The notes under the pieces were generated by a model. It was not told the origin of the DNA. It saw only the letters and a program-made list of their open reading frames with translations, and did not search any database. Shown in pieces: positions 50,931 to 64,000 of a stretch of 64,000 bases of DNA. Source of the stretch: Helopsaltes ochotensis (Eukaryota > Chordata > Aves > Passeriformes > Locustellidae); the NCBI GenBank assembly GCA_013400155.1, contig VXBM01001343.1:1-64000 (forward strand). The letters are read 5' to 3'. Position 1 is the stretch's first letter. Every line of letters begins with the position of its first letter. The position numbers and the translations under genes were made by a program.

Positions 50931-52379
50931 TAATTACAAGTGAGAGATGAAATCTGGCTCCCATTCTAGAGGTTGGGGAAGTTCAGGACCCTGAATCTAT
51001 TCTTGGCTTTTGCTTCCCGCTTCAACGTGTGACTTTGAATAGGTCAAATTTTGATGCCTGTGCATTGGAGTGACTGGTCATGCTTAGGTTCCCATATATG
51101 CAAGATGTATCCATTAATACTGGGTTAGGCAGTTTGTATGCAAATAAAAGCACTTTGTGCACACGGGGTCTCTTTTGGACACTGTGACAGCTAGTTCTTT
51201 GTCTGCTGCACCACAGCAGAGAGCACTAACAGCCCTGTCCCACACTTACCAGATACCCTGATGACAGAGACGAGTTCAGACAAACCAGGAACCCACAAGA
51301 ACACAAATCCTCTTTATCCTCTCACTGTGTACCGGGGAACATGCACACCAAAAGCAAGGAACATCCCTACACAGCTGACCTGCCTCAAACCATCTCCCTC
51401 CCTGTGAGAGGATGCAGATTTCAAAGGGTCCCCCCCTTGACCAGGGACCATTCTGGTGTTACCAAGACTCAGGTAAAAATGCCACTGTTGCAAAACACTA
51501 GCTCATTCAGACTAAACTGTTTCAGTGGAATCGCTGTTAAAAACAGAGCTTACAGTTCAAACAAAACACTGCAGAACAACAAAACCACACACAGAAACAG
51601 CTGCAACAAGAAAAAAAAAAAGAAAACAAAAAATTCAAAACCAAATCAAACAAAAAATATCCAGGAAAATAGGAAGAAGTGATGCTTGAGTCCCCCCCTG
51701 CAGCACTGCATGTTCAGAGTCCAGCTTGGAGCAGTGCTCAGACAATACTCACACATCCTCTCCTCAGGTTTTTACACAGAAGCATTTTACAGACAACACG
51801 CACCAAATCCTGACTGCATTTTTCCTTTTTGCAAGACAGCCCTCGTGTTTCCTGGCCAGACAGCAGGTCGGCTCAGCAGCTCTGCGTCAGGCAGCACCAC
51901 GAGCGTCAGACACAAGGTGCAAGTGCGGCCACCCTTCTGTGAGACCTGTTCCAAAAGCTCAGGAGGTCACACTGGTGTCCTTGGGAGACAATGGTCAACA
52001 TAAACTCTTGTTTCACAGGAACCTAAACTTCTCCTCACAGCAAGGATAAGGCAAAATTTGTAGATGTGGGTTTGAAGACACGGTTCTTCTTGACCTCCAG
52101 TTCTGGAGACACTCATTTTTCCAGCTGACTGCTGTATTTTCACAGCTGCTGAGCAAACTCCAGTTGAAATGAAGAGACTTTGGAGGATTCAACACTCTTA
52201 AAAGCCAGCATCAGAGAAACCTTGACTCTGACAATTTCAGTCATAATTTTGCTTTTGAACAACCCCTAGAGCTTCAACTTCATTGACAGTAGTTAAAATT
52301 GTAGCACCCCCATTAAGCCTGCCCAAAGCAGCACAGTGAATGAATAAGGCCATTGTTATCTGTTTGGGTCTTGTACCTT
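50931..52379. other. non-coding stretch with an A-rich tract
   Basis: Positions 51590-51660 are A-rich low-complexity sequence. Two overlapping plus frames at 51686-52049 have no domain and the composition of chance frames. No splice-bounded exon is supported. Confidence 0.4.
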
Positions 52380-52865
52380 ACACAAGACATAGTCCTGAAT
52401 CAATTTCGATGAAAGCTTGAGTAGAAAAGCATTCAATCTTCTTTTTAACATTTCTAGAGAAGAAGAGGTCACCATAATCCTCAGCACCAGATATAGTTCC
52501 CATGGCTAATTAGCTCCACAGTTAAACCTCATTTTATTTCTGGTCAGAATGTGTCCACCTTTCATTTCAACCACTGGATCTTGCAGTACATTAAAAAGTG
52601 TTCTCCATCTAGATACCAGACAGATCAATTCAGCCTTCAATTAATCAAATTCCTGCAGCTTCTCATTATAAGTCATGCCTTATGATCATTCACATGCTAT
52701 TCTCTGACTTATCTCTGATATGTTTTTCCCCCAGTATCTTTTTTTTCTAATTACAGGTATCAGAAACTGCCTCAGGTGTTTTACAAGGGATCTCACCAGT
52801 GCTAATTTCAGAGAAAACATATTCACCTTCCTATTTCTCCAGATTTCTGTGCCTGCCCTCCCCAC
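52380..52865 (-). mobile_element. ancient CR1/L3-like LINE relic
   Basis: The plus strand carries the reverse complement of old amniote CR1 sequence in the correct order: AAAGCATTCAATCTTCTTTT, CCCATGGCTAATTAGCTCCA, ACCTCATTTTATTTCTGGTC, AACCACTGGATCTTGCAGTA, AGCTTCTCATTATAAGTCAT, and GGGATCTCACCAGTGCTAAT. Nearly 500 bases are alignable by eye, with many substitutions. No open frame survives. Confidence 0.8.
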
Positions 52866-55800
52866 AGATAGCATTTGCTGTGCTCATTTCCCAGCACAGA
52901 GCTCCCTGGGCTGGACTCAGCTGCTGCGGCATCAGTTTCCCCATCACTCCCCTACAACAGGCACAAGGGATGGGAACACAGTCCTCAGGTCAAGTCCTGA
53001 GGGCTCTGCTTCACCTGACTAGTGAGTGAGTGGCCCTGTGCCTTTGCATACTTTCTGCTCCCCATAAATAGGCCACCCTCTCAGTTCTCTGTCCAGATGC
53101 CTGCTTTTGCAGGTACCACCCTTCATCCCACTCCTTGTGCTAATTCACGGAGCAGCTCAAGGGCTCTCCATGAAAGACCTGTCCTCATCTTCCTTACCCT
53201 TCCTCCAGGTCACCCACACTGAGCAGTGAACAGCCACGAGCCAACCTCAGACAGACCCCACTAAAAAGCACCAAGAGCTGAACCAAATGTCCTGAATTGG
53301 AGTTTGCTACTCTGGCAGCCACATCATGGTCCCACTTGTAATTCTAAAGAATGGACTCAATTTCATAGATTAAGCTATTACTTTTCAAGACTGCCATAAC
53401 AATGATACTTAACATTCCTGGAACAATTTACATTTTCAAAGCAATGCAAAAATGTTAATTAACAGCATACTTACACCAGCTTGGGAACCTCAGGACTGCT
53501 GCTCTGCTGCTTCATTCACATTCACTCATTCCACACAAGTATCAGAAATCATTTAACTCACATATTCCTGGTAATCTTTTATTCTACCAATTATTTAAGC
53601 TTAATTTAAGATTCAGTAACAAAGTGGAACTAAGCATATTAACAAGAGCCTTAAGAAAGTAATGTAATTCTGATTGTGTATTAAATTACCAAAGAAAAAC
53701 TTATATTACAAAAATCTCAGCTTTCATTGAATGTTGAACAATACTATGTGCAACTATGTTTTTCAATAAAAATTCATGAATTTAAGGAAGCCTGACTCAT
53801 AACTGGATCACAGCATTTCAAAATTCACCCTATTTTCTCCTTGCACAATTCAGCTATAACAACCTTTGAAACTCAATGTAACAGTGCCTTATATCGGAAG
53901 AGACTGGCATCAATCCACAAAGGATCATCTATTTATAAAAAAAAAAATCCAAAGGTACTGGCTGACACATTTTATGAAGAATAACACTCCTGCTTTAGGG
54001 AATAAGCCAAATATTGGAGGTTGGGAAGACACTTTTCCTACAGAAGCATTGATCTGTGGCTGTTTTGTGAGAGGTCTGGTGAGGCATTGGCCCTTGGACA
54101 CGGTCAGAGAGATAATGGACAAAACCAAACATAAATCTCAGCTACTGTGACAGCTTCCATTAGTTGGCACTTGCCAGACTCATAGTTGGATCCGAACTTC
54201 ATAAACCCTTTAAGGTATTTGGATCCAAGTGTTTCTACATTCCTCAGCCTCTGTGAAGGTTGGCAGAGCTAAACAAGCACTTTAAGAAGTGATGGCGCAA
54301 GAGCTGAAAATGAAATCGCCAAAAAACATCCCCTGCCACAGATCTGGGAAAGGGTTGCCAGTAACTCTTGAAGCCTAATTTCATCCATCACAACAGAAAG
54401 CCGCTTATGCAGTGCCCTGCTGAGCATCATCTGTTTACTGTGTATACTGCAATTTTTTTAAAATGTGTGAAAAATGAAAAACTATTTAAGTCCAAATGCT
54501 GAACTTGCAGACTCCAGCCTTATGCCAGGCAAGATGTTGGTCTTTAAGCCTATCAACCTGAAAGACTTTGATATTTAAAGAGGTGGCTTTCTTGTGTTGC
54601 AGCGTTCGGGTGAGATGGAGCCCATCTGGAGCAGGAGCGGAGCAGGGTCAGCTGCAAGCAGAGCTCTGCACAACAGAGACTAAAGCAGCTTGGCCCACTT
54701 AAACCCAGCAAAGAAGAATGCAAGAGGGAATATGATCCTCCCTGAGGTATTTATAGGACAGCATTGGAGCCCAGTGCAGATAAATATGGCCAAGAATACA
54801 CATAACCTAGAAATCAGCAAGGTTTGATCAGCACAAGATGGCTTCAAAGCAGTTCCCAGCAGCAATATAGATTTTAAGAGGGCATTTGAAGTTCATGAAC
54901 ATGGTGCAAAATGAGGTTTTCAGCAAGGGGAGGAAGAGAGGGCAGCTGGCCAGGGAGGTCTTTGCCCCTCCTTGGCTGGCATAATAGCAGTTTATGAAGA
55001 TGGAAGGGGATTTTAGTCACACCCCTCTTTATAAATGTGTTTAATTTTTCCCCCAATGGCCCAGACACTGTCTAAACATTTTTTCTTGGTTTTGAAATAA
55101 CAAATATCCTGAGGGAAGATTCACGTTGTTGCTTCTCTCAAGATAATAACAGCTGCTCTCTATTAGTGTTTCTTACAGATTTATGCTTGCTAAATGCTCA
55201 GTCAGTTCAGCCCCGGTTTGACAGGAAAAAGAACAAACTAGGAACTCAGGAATTTGTTTAACGGAGAGCTAGAACCAGCTGCAAGCAGGAGCCAGCACTG
55301 GAGACTTGCATGCAGACATGCAGGAATAAACCTTACTTATGTAAAAGCTCTGCTGTCTTCAATCCTGTGCAGGAAAAAACAAATCGCTACTGCATCTGTT
55401 TGGCAGTATTTGCAGAGTCTGGACAAAATTCAGGCAGCCAGCAGCAAAGCAGCCACGGCTGAGGATGTCATCTGCATCAAGAGCACCTGCAATGGCCTTT
55501 TGCTGCATGAATGAAGCAAAGACCCAGCCATGACACTGTCCCTGCCCATAGAGGAACAACTTCACCTCTAACTCGGGTGAAATGCTAAAGCACCACTTCA
55601 GTCGAGCAAGAAGTCCCCAGGCAGGAGAGACACCAGCCGGATGGTACGTGACAGACGTCTGGGCACACAGGCGGTCACATTTTCTACTTAAGTGCCTGAA
55701 AAATACGGGATCTTCCACTTGGAGACACACTTCGATGCTAGGATTACTCTCTGCACTTCCTCGGAAACAATTCCAAATGCCTGGATCTCAAAATCCCAAA

Positions 55801-58800
55801 TATCCATTGCAGATGAGCTTACTGCACAACAGGCTTGCAGAGAATATTGAAAACCACTAGATTACTCCATCACTACTCTCCTTCAGAGAAGCCAGACTGG
55901 GACAAAAGCAGGTTAACTGGGGACAGTGTAAACCAAGAGAGAAGTGTATTTGGGATTCGTCCTGAGAAACCAAAGTATCACCTATTCAGTCTAGAAAGAG
56001 ATTTTTCTGGAAAAGAGTCTGGCCAATATTATTTGGTTATTCTACCACTAGCCTGGGTTTCTTCTCACCATCCAGTCTGTCCCACTTCCCTAGGCAAGTT
56101 ACAGTACAGGCAGAAAACTGACTTTTCTGTCACATTGAAAATGACCTATAGAAAAAGCATGCTTGACCCCAGGCAGTCTAACTTTTGTATAAGATACTCT
56201 CAAACCATGTACCACAGCTATGACTTATTTATAAAGCATTCTTGATCTGACACATTACCAGAATATGTTCCAATTAGCTCTGAAGTGTCTGTTTATTGGA
56301 AATCAATCTATATAATTGCCCTGTACATATCTATGGAAGTCATGATATCATACACATTGAGAGATTCGGGGCTTTACATTAACACCTACACCATGGCCTA
56401 AGGAGAAAAAGAGAAGCAACCACGGGCATGACAAGCCTGTTAGGTAAGTACCAGCAGTACCTGGTTTCTCCCACCTGAGGGAAATGATATTTTTCCTCAG
56501 TAGGAGCCCTGGGATGAGTTCACAACATGTATGGCTCAGCCATGCACTGAAAGGCTGTACATGCAAGGCTGAATCACACCCATCCTCAGCTGAGCCAGTG
56601 ATCTAAACATTATGGAATTGCAGTATTACTTTACAGAACAAGTCTTTGTACGATTGGCTTCACTGACCCTTTGCTTTTCCCCATTGTCCTGCGTACACAC
56701 CAAAGCTCTTGATGCTGTGGGAACAAGTAGGTCAGAGAAGATGGATATGCAATGAGGAAAAGTCTGGGTTTACATCACCCATGAGTAAACCAGTGGGATT
56801 GCCTAGGACATGCAGCATATGACTCAAGGGCAGTATCTGACCCTGACAGGCCTTTTTGGGCACACTGAACATGCCTGTCTATCTTCCTCCCTTCCTCATC
56901 CTCAGGCTCACAGCAGTGCTGGCGCTGGCTACCTGTACTGGCAGGAAAGGATTTTCTCGTGAACAGTCCCCCAACATCTACAACTGCACAACCTCTGGTG
57001 GTTACAGGGCTTTGTGAAACAGAGCTTGAGGAACTCCAAATACTTCTGTGGTTTTCATGGGCTCGTAAATGCAACAATTAAACAGGAAAACAGATGCCTT
57101 CCAACATCCTGCTGGAGAGCTAGACTTATCAGAATTTCAGGAAAGTTTTCCATCTGTTTCTCCCCTTCCAACATAAAAGTCTCTTGAGCTGCATTAGGAA
57201 TGGACTTTTGCTTCTCCTTCTCCAGACAATTTCTCCAAGCTTCCCTAGCAGTCAGAAGCAAGGCCAAGTATATTTAAAAATCCTGGTAGACATTTGAAAG
57301 AACAACAGGAGGAAAACTTTGCAGATGCCCAACAGCATCAGGACCTGAGCAGGTGGTTCTGAGCTCACAGGGAAAACCCTAAAGCTAAGAATATGTGTGC
57401 CCTCCGGTTCAGTGTGCCCCTGCTCTGCCAACATGATCTAGAAGTGTGACATTTAGGAGGACTGTCAGGGCTTGAAATTACCATCAGATTATGAGTGGGC
57501 CACCACAAACCTGCAAACTTGTACCAAAAGCACCAGCAGAAAGATGCTTTTGTCAAGATACATTAAAGGATGGTGTGGGGAAGGAGACAGGGTCTCTGAA
57601 CACTGGCGTCGTCTTCCAGTAAACCTGTGACATGCTTGAGAGTCTGGAAGAAAAATCACTCTTGTTTTGTCATGAAATTGTGGATGTGTTTATCACAGCA
57701 ATGAGGCCTGCCAAGACCACAGAGGGAACACAGCTGAACCTGGCAAAAAGAAGCTCATTTCAAGCTCCTTTTTTTACCATGTCATTAGGAGGCTGGCTCT
57801 ACAACACAGAGAACATCCAGCAATCAGTATGAGATGGGATGATAGGTAGGAGAGCAGCAGCTGGTATCAGAGAGGTTCAAGCACTCTGAGATCTTTCAGT
57901 CCTGAGCCATCCCAGCCACAAGCAAAGGATTTTCAGCTGCTGTCATACCTCCTCCTGGATGGGCTTGTGGTGCTGGCCTGATGAAGAAGAAAGCCAGGAA
58001 GCTCAAGGCCCTTTCATCCTCAACTGCCCAAGCAGCATGGGATGAATAACTCATTTATATAGTTTTGAGCCCTTCTGGCCCTTGCCACAGGCAGAGCTTT
58101 CTCCAGTCACCTGAAATCAGGAACCACTATTGAACAAACTGTCCATGTCCACTGAGTTATGATTTCACCCATCGAGGACAGGACCAAGGAACCCAAACAC
58201 CACCAAACCCACTCTGAATCATCAAGGCTCAGGGCTGCAAATAATTATTATATTTTGTATATCATGTGCCTTGGCTTGGCCTCATGTGGGGTCACAGCCA
58301 GAGACTTTTACCCTGTGTTTGTCCCTGCCCTTCTCAAGAAAAAAAATTCTCAAAATGATTAGTTGTCCTCAGCGGTAATTAATTATCCCCAAGTAGTGAA
58401 CTGAAATGACAGTGATATTTCTGCTTGAATCCTCAGGGGAAAATCGGGTTGTCTTGCTATGCTCTCTAAACCTGACATAAAGTTAAAAATAGGAAGTTTA
58501 ATATGCAGTCTGCAGGACTTTTTCTGCCTGTAAGGCAATCCCAAGGGATGTCTCAGTTCAACTGCAAGCTCACGAAGTCCTGCTGTCCTAGAGAAGCCAG
58601 TGACATTTATTTCTCTCTTAGCTCAGACTCAGTGAAACACTAGCAAGAACTAAAGAACTTGTCAATTAATACAGCTGAAGATAATTTACAGGAAAAGCTT
58701 TTAAACATGTTAATCTCCAGTGAAGCCTGCTTAGAGCTACATGACAGAAACAGCATGAGGAAAAGCAGAGATTTTGGCTTCCAGTGACTGGGAGCAGATG

Positions 58801-59832
58801 TCATACCTACAGATGAGCGGGAACAGGGTTCAAAAAACACAAATTCATGTTTCTACTGTGTGAGTAGCCGTGGTGAGTTGGAAGTTGTAACTTGGGTGAG
58901 CAAATTGGGTCTGTCTTAAGGTGATTTTTCAGTTCAGCTTTCTGGTCTTGATGTAGAACCATGCTTGCTGCCTTTCCCACAGTGATCAAAAATCAAGAGT
59001 ATTTAACAAATAATTTGGTTAATTCATATCAGTTCTTCATTCAAAGTTAAAAAGTTGTTACAAGCTCGTTTTATCACCTTCTTTTTGTAAAGAAAAAAGT
59101 CTGAAATCCCCTATTTTCCTCTGTTTCATTAATGAAGCAATATCTTAGAGTAAGAACAAGAAAATCCCCATAGGATTAGTCTAATTTCCCTCCCTGCTGA
59201 ACTGACAGTGCGTTTCCCTAGCACAATTCTAATGAGAAAGCAACCACTGAAAGTGAAGCAAGCCTTCACTCAGCATTGAATCCCAGTGTGCTGTAAAAGC
59301 CAGGCTGGTTGTCAGGTGTTCTTTAAAGAACTAGGAGTTTATTTAGGCAAAATCTATTTTCAGAAAAGAGGAAAACAACTCTCTTTTTCTAGATCATCTT
59401 CAGAAAGAACAGCTCTATCTCCCTGGTGTTTGCACAGCTCTGCCAGAGAAACCCAAACTCTGCCCCGGGCAGGCTCCCTGGGCGCACATCAGTGGCACCA
59501 CAGCCCCCAGCTCCTTTTGGGAGGCTACTTCACATCTGGCAGGGTTTGTCACAACTGTCAGGACTTTTGGCCTGACAGCAGGTCCAGGAAAAACTGACCC
59601 ATCAGCCAAACCTTCTATAATATCACTGTGCTGGTTTAATAAGCCCTCCCAGAACATAGAACAAGAAACACAGTGCAGAAACAACCAGCTTAGGTTTGGA
59701 AACCCTCTAGCAGCCAGGGTTGTGTCTTTTGCTTGGACAGGGGTTCTGGTGGATTTTTGTTGGTTTTTTATTTAGTGGGTTTTTTCTTTCTATTATTCAC
59801 AGTATCCTATAGTCCTGTTACTATATTCCAGT
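52866..59832. other. non-coding stretch
   Basis: Unique sequence. Positions 53390-53800 are AT-rich and poor in open frames, and 54600-56250 is more balanced. The frames at plus 55835-56245 (136 codons) and minus 55359-55730 (123 codons) show no family resemblance or paired splice sites. No transposon was recognised. Confidence 0.4.
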
Positions 59833-60501
59833 TCAACCACAGTTGTTTAGGGTAATTATACAAATTGTTTCCATAACTCTGTAATTTTGTATCTGTAGCC
59901 ATTCCAGGTAAAAATTCTCCCAACTCCTGTAAGCAAAAGATCTTCCTGGCACAAGCATACAGATAATTCTCCCACCCAGCTTGCCCTTATCCACTGTGGC
60001 AAGGATGCTGCTACAAGCTAGCCCAGATCTTCTCTGTGGCAGCTGCAGCAGCTCTACTTTGTAAGAGGGGAAAAAAACATTGCCAGGCTTTTTGTTCCTG
60101 CCACAGAGCTTGGATATGCCTGCTTGAAAAACACGGCTGGCCCTGCACGGTCTGGTTAAAAGCCCGCCTGTAACCCCAGGCTCTGGGCAGGCTCGGTTAA
60201 AGCCACAGCAGGCAGTTTGCAATGTTGATTTCCCTGGGAGGATGTGAGCCCGGCCAGCCACAGCACCCTGAGTGAGAGCAGGCAGTGTCACCACGTGCCA
60301 CTTGCCATGGTGAGCTGGAGCCCAGCACGGTGCAAACACACCATCCATCGTGCCACAGCAAACCTGACCGCAAACGCGAAACGCGGGCCCCCAGCCACCT
60401 ACACGTGCTTCCCTCTCTCCCCCCTCACCATGGTCAGCTTCCAGATGCATTACTGGGAAGCCTGCAAGGTGGCTGCAGCCTCTTGGAGCAGGACCCTCCA
60501 A
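59833..60501 (-). other. longest gap-free open frame (222 codons), probably chance
   Basis: The frame is open because the segment 60100-60440 is G+C-rich with several CpG and few TA dinucleotides. The predicted protein is rich in G, C, A and R in its first two-thirds, has no recognisable domain, and overlaps a 121-codon plus-strand frame. The sequence around the start shows no CpG island of normal size and no TATA box. Two CACGTG words occur nearby (about 60293 and 60403). I do not regard it as a gene. Confidence 0.3.
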
Positions 60502-63500
60502 ACAGCCCCATTCTCTACTTTGTGCTGTCCTGTCCTCTGCGTTAGCTCCCTTTCTGGAAAGCCAGGGTTACAGACTCTGCCTGTGCTTTCAGATGTGGCC
60601 CTAAAATGAAAGCAGTGATGAGAGACAGAAGCCTTGAGCTAAACTTTACTGCTTAATGTATGATAAATGAATTGTCTGTGCATCCCCCCTCTTGTTTCAT
60701 GTGAAAACACCACTATGGTCACAGCTCATAGCCAACTTGGTTGGCTTTATTTAATCTGCTTAATGAATTGATGTGTAACAAATTCTGTGCCCACAGATGA
60801 GAAATAAATCTCTTACTAATCAAAAAGCTTACAACCCCCCAAGCTTTTTAATACGTGCCTTTTCAGGGCCATCATACTGCCACCACTAAAACCCTTGCAA
60901 GTGATAAATAAGAGGCTTTTTGAGTTACATGCTAAGGCAGTAAACATAAGAGCAAAAGAGGAAAAAGATCAATTTTGCAAAAGGAAGTGGCTTATATTAT
61001 GCTTAAATTGCTCTGCTTGTGATACAAATACCAGGCCAGTGCAAGGGCTGTGTCTTAGTGCAAATGGAACTTCGCTCTTACATCCAGGTGATTTAGGTTA
61101 CATAGCACAAATGCAAATAAACACACAGGGCCACCTTTTGGTAGGTGGCATCCTGTAACAGGGGCAGAGACATGTGCATTCCAGAAATAGACACTCAGCA
61201 CCTTGACCACATGTACCCTCGAAATCTTATATAAATAATCAAATTCCAGCCCATATTACAAACCTGCTGAGCCCCCAGAACTCCCACATCCCTGCATCTG
61301 GTGCTGGAGGTGCCTTGCATTCTCACAGCCTTTTGCAGAGAATGATAACAAACCTCTTACACAGCTCAGATCAGTGGCTACTTTTGAAAACCTCATTGCA
61401 AGACACCCACTGCAGGTTGCTGCCCACACAGGAGCTCGGCAGAATGAGATCCTTGAACCAGCCAGAAACTGCTGTTGTCCCTCATAAGCACAACAGCAGC
61501 ACTGCATCATTTACTACAGATTTCCTGCAGCCACTGCCAAATATGGCACTTTGGGGACATTTATTTTAAGCGTCATTGTTCTCTGTGCATTAACATATGC
61601 TCCAGTCAAACCCTTTATTCATCATTGCCAGATATGATGAGCCTTGTTACAGCCCCAATTAAAGAGTTTTGAAAGCACTGCCTTAATTTATAACCAGGAG
61701 AAGAAAAACAGATTTTATTAAATATAAGGAACCTGAAACTAGTCAAAATCCTGTCCATGATAAGCATATCTGACTTGGCTGTTAGCTCGTCAAGAAAACA
61801 CCAAGTCCCTTGCAGGACTCTGCCAAGCAGCCGAGATAGGACATGGACAGCACCTATTGCCACTCTCCCAGGAAAGGACATGAAGTCCCCCCTGGGTTCT
61901 CTGGGCACCCTCACCATTCCTCAAGTCTGCAAGGGGAAGCTTTATCAAGCCATCTTTTCTTGAGGGCAGATGAGCTTGCTGATGTTTGTATGGCAGTAAA
62001 TCCTCAACAGAGGCAATATCATTGTAAATTGCTCGAAGTGTCAAGGCTCCACACAATCAGAGTTATTTTATCAGCTAGACTAAAATTATTAGAGAGTCCT
62101 GAGGCACAGGACATCCTTCCTTTCCCAGAGCAGCCTCCAGCACTTTTAAGTTCAATAACATGAAGTCTTCCTGAAAAACTCACATTCACAGGATCCAAGT
62201 GCCTCACCTCAGGTCAGTTGGCAAATTTCACTGACAGCCCCGGGACTCATCACCCTGAGTGACAGGTCCAAATTGTGTACACAATTCCATTTGTGTGCAT
62301 GTGAAAAGCCCCACAAACCACCACAGCTAATATCAGCCTAAGGGAGGGAAATCTAGTAAACAGCACATTAAAAAGTTAAATCCCATTATTAATGAAAATA
62401 CCTCCAGCAGAGCAATTATGCAGCACCCTTAGAGAAGGCTTTCAGGAGGCAGAGCACCAGCAGAAGTAGGGCTGGCTATAGAGTGTATGCATGTGGACTG
62501 GCTGAGCTGCTGCCACCCTGCACCTACTGCAACCTCCCCAGATAGAAAACACAATTGCAAACATCCCTTCTGTAGCTAATTACTGATCTGCAGCAGCAGG
62601 CCAATAAAAAGTCTTGTCTAGGGGAAGAAAAAGAGACATTTGGTGCTTAGAGAATTAAAATTCTCTACTCTGGGGGAATGTGGGATAAATAAGCCAATTT
62701 CATGCAGAAGCCTAAGTGCTGAGAAAGAAAAATTCCACAGCAGAGGCTGAAAAACGATTTGGGGTTAATTAACATCCATGAGTCAAAGCTTGCCTGACAG
62801 CATGAGCAAGGGAAAAGCCACAGCCTCCCCAGGTTAAGCCAGAGCACTGCACAGCAGCCCTCCACTACCTGCCAAGTCCTGCAGCATACATATGGAAGTC
62901 CTAAGCAATCCTAGAAAATCCTGGAAATCTTTTTCTCCACAAAAGGAGAAAAGGCAGACAGCAGACATATCTAGGGGAACATTTTAACAGTACTTTGCAT
63001 GTTCATTTCACAATTAAATGTTTTTAGAACTAGTGACAGGTGACACCATGTGTTTCCCCTTCTCTTCCATCTTTCTTGGCTTCTTGGCTGTCCAGAGAAA
63101 AGCAAAGTCTCCATAATCAGGCTCTAAAAGCATAAATTCCCACTATGGATCTAGAAGAAAGAAATGTCATGGCTATATGGGACAATGACAGATCAAGAAA
63201 TAACTGGCATTAAGTAGTAGTCACAAAACCCCTCTGAGCGAGGTATAATAAAAGCTGGCTTTGCAGTTGTTTGATTTTCACACTAATGAACAAATTAAAG
63301 TTTATTTCTATCATCTTTAGCATTCACAGTGGCAGGCAGCTGAGGAAGCACTTGCGTTTTCAATGCATCAGCTTATAAGCACGTATGCAATTTTTATGGC
63401 TAAGCATTATGTCTCCTACTGTTACTTGTGATCCAGACCAGCTTCATGTTTTTCTTCTCTCAATGTGAAGGAGTTTAGCTTTAAGGAGGTTTTTGTCGAG

Positions 63501-64000
63501 CAGGTTGTGAACAAAATAGAAATAACCACAGCAAATTAATTGGCAGAGACAAAAATGCTCCCTGGGGTGCTACAAAATGATGAAGAGACTACAAAGCTTC
63601 CTAGAGGACAATAAAGATGTACATACATGACCAGGTATTCCTCAGCCTTGTAGCCTATAAAGGTGGTTGTGAACGCTGCAGTCCTGCAGGTTTTCAAGTC
63701 TGACCTTTGTACAAGTCCAAAAATTAAGAGGTGGGCATGGAGAAACCTGGCAGTGAGGAGAACCACCACCATCGTGCTTTGGATCATAACTTCAGTTGTG
63801 CAGCAGCCCTTGGAGTCACCTGGCACCCACTCTGCTGACGTGCAAACACTGATCTCTGACCCAACAATGTCTCCCTGAAATGGCAACAACATCAGGAAGG
63901 TGTGATCGGGGGATTCAGGTCTCTGCTTCTCTCAAGATGACCCCTGAAATGCTTAGCTCGTGATCTTATTAGCATCAGCAAGCAAGGAAGCCAGCCAAGA
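60502..64000. other. non-coding stretch to window end
   Basis: From about 60640 to 61170 the sequence is AT-rich and unique, with motifs such as CTTAATGAATTGATG, which could be a conserved element. The remainder shows no exon, RNA gene or repeat that I can support. Confidence 0.4.

Noticed and set aside
1..64000. CRISPR arrays, bacterial operons, phage or plasmid genes, rRNA or tRNA genes, endogenous retrovirus genes
   Set aside because: No spaced direct-repeat array, no dense coding, no ribosomal or tRNA structure, and no recognisable gag, pol or env segment or LTR pair was seen.

Overview
This window is vertebrate nuclear DNA, most likely from a bird and possibly a songbird. Four things point to this. 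There are no bacterial-style gene arrays: every open frame is short and scattered. The recognisable repeats are CR1 LINE 3' ends, both avian-type copies and much older eroded ones, plus two MIR-like SINE remnants. Overall repeat density is low. A CpG-rich block is interrupted by a run of N, as is typical of GC-rich promoters that fail to assemble in bird genomes. A/C-rich low-complexity tracts such as the one at the left edge also fit. The species is an inference.

The window is almost entirely intron or intergenic sequence, and no complete gene or named protein was recognised. Layout: (1) Positions 561-724 hold the best gene-like signal, a TATA box, a short leader, an ATG in good context and 30 codons ending at a consensus splice donor. 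(2) From 725 to about 19.5 kb the sequence is non-coding, with a perfect short hairpin (5001-5034), a recent 185-bp tandem duplication (7150-7517) and three CR1 pieces (7.6, 12.0 and 16.8-17.2 kb). (3) Positions 19488-19677 hold a possible terminal coding exon whose reading phase fits the exon at 633-724 and which is followed by a polyadenylation signal. (4) A CpG-rich block at 22.8-24.1 kb contains a 744-base gap, with a degenerate minisatellite running into its left side. It is probably a promoter, but its direction cannot be read. (5) From 24 to 44 kb there is non-coding sequence with two small tandem duplications, a MIR remnant, two ancient CR1/L3-like relics and a TAAT-rich patch that resembles a conserved enhancer. 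(6) From 44 to 50.2 kb on the minus strand there are two tentative exons, one that would encode a signal peptide (50121-50200) and one that would encode a transmembrane helix (44323-44440). (7) From 50.8 to 64 kb there is a MIR remnant, an ancient CR1 relic and otherwise unannotated sequence.

The candidate exons rest on splice-site, start-codon and composition evidence read by eye. They need RNA or cross-species alignment. I did not find a novel multi-gene system. The most useful leads are the TATA-driven first exon with its phase-compatible last exon, the gapped CpG block, and the tentative minus-strand signal-peptide and transmembrane exons.
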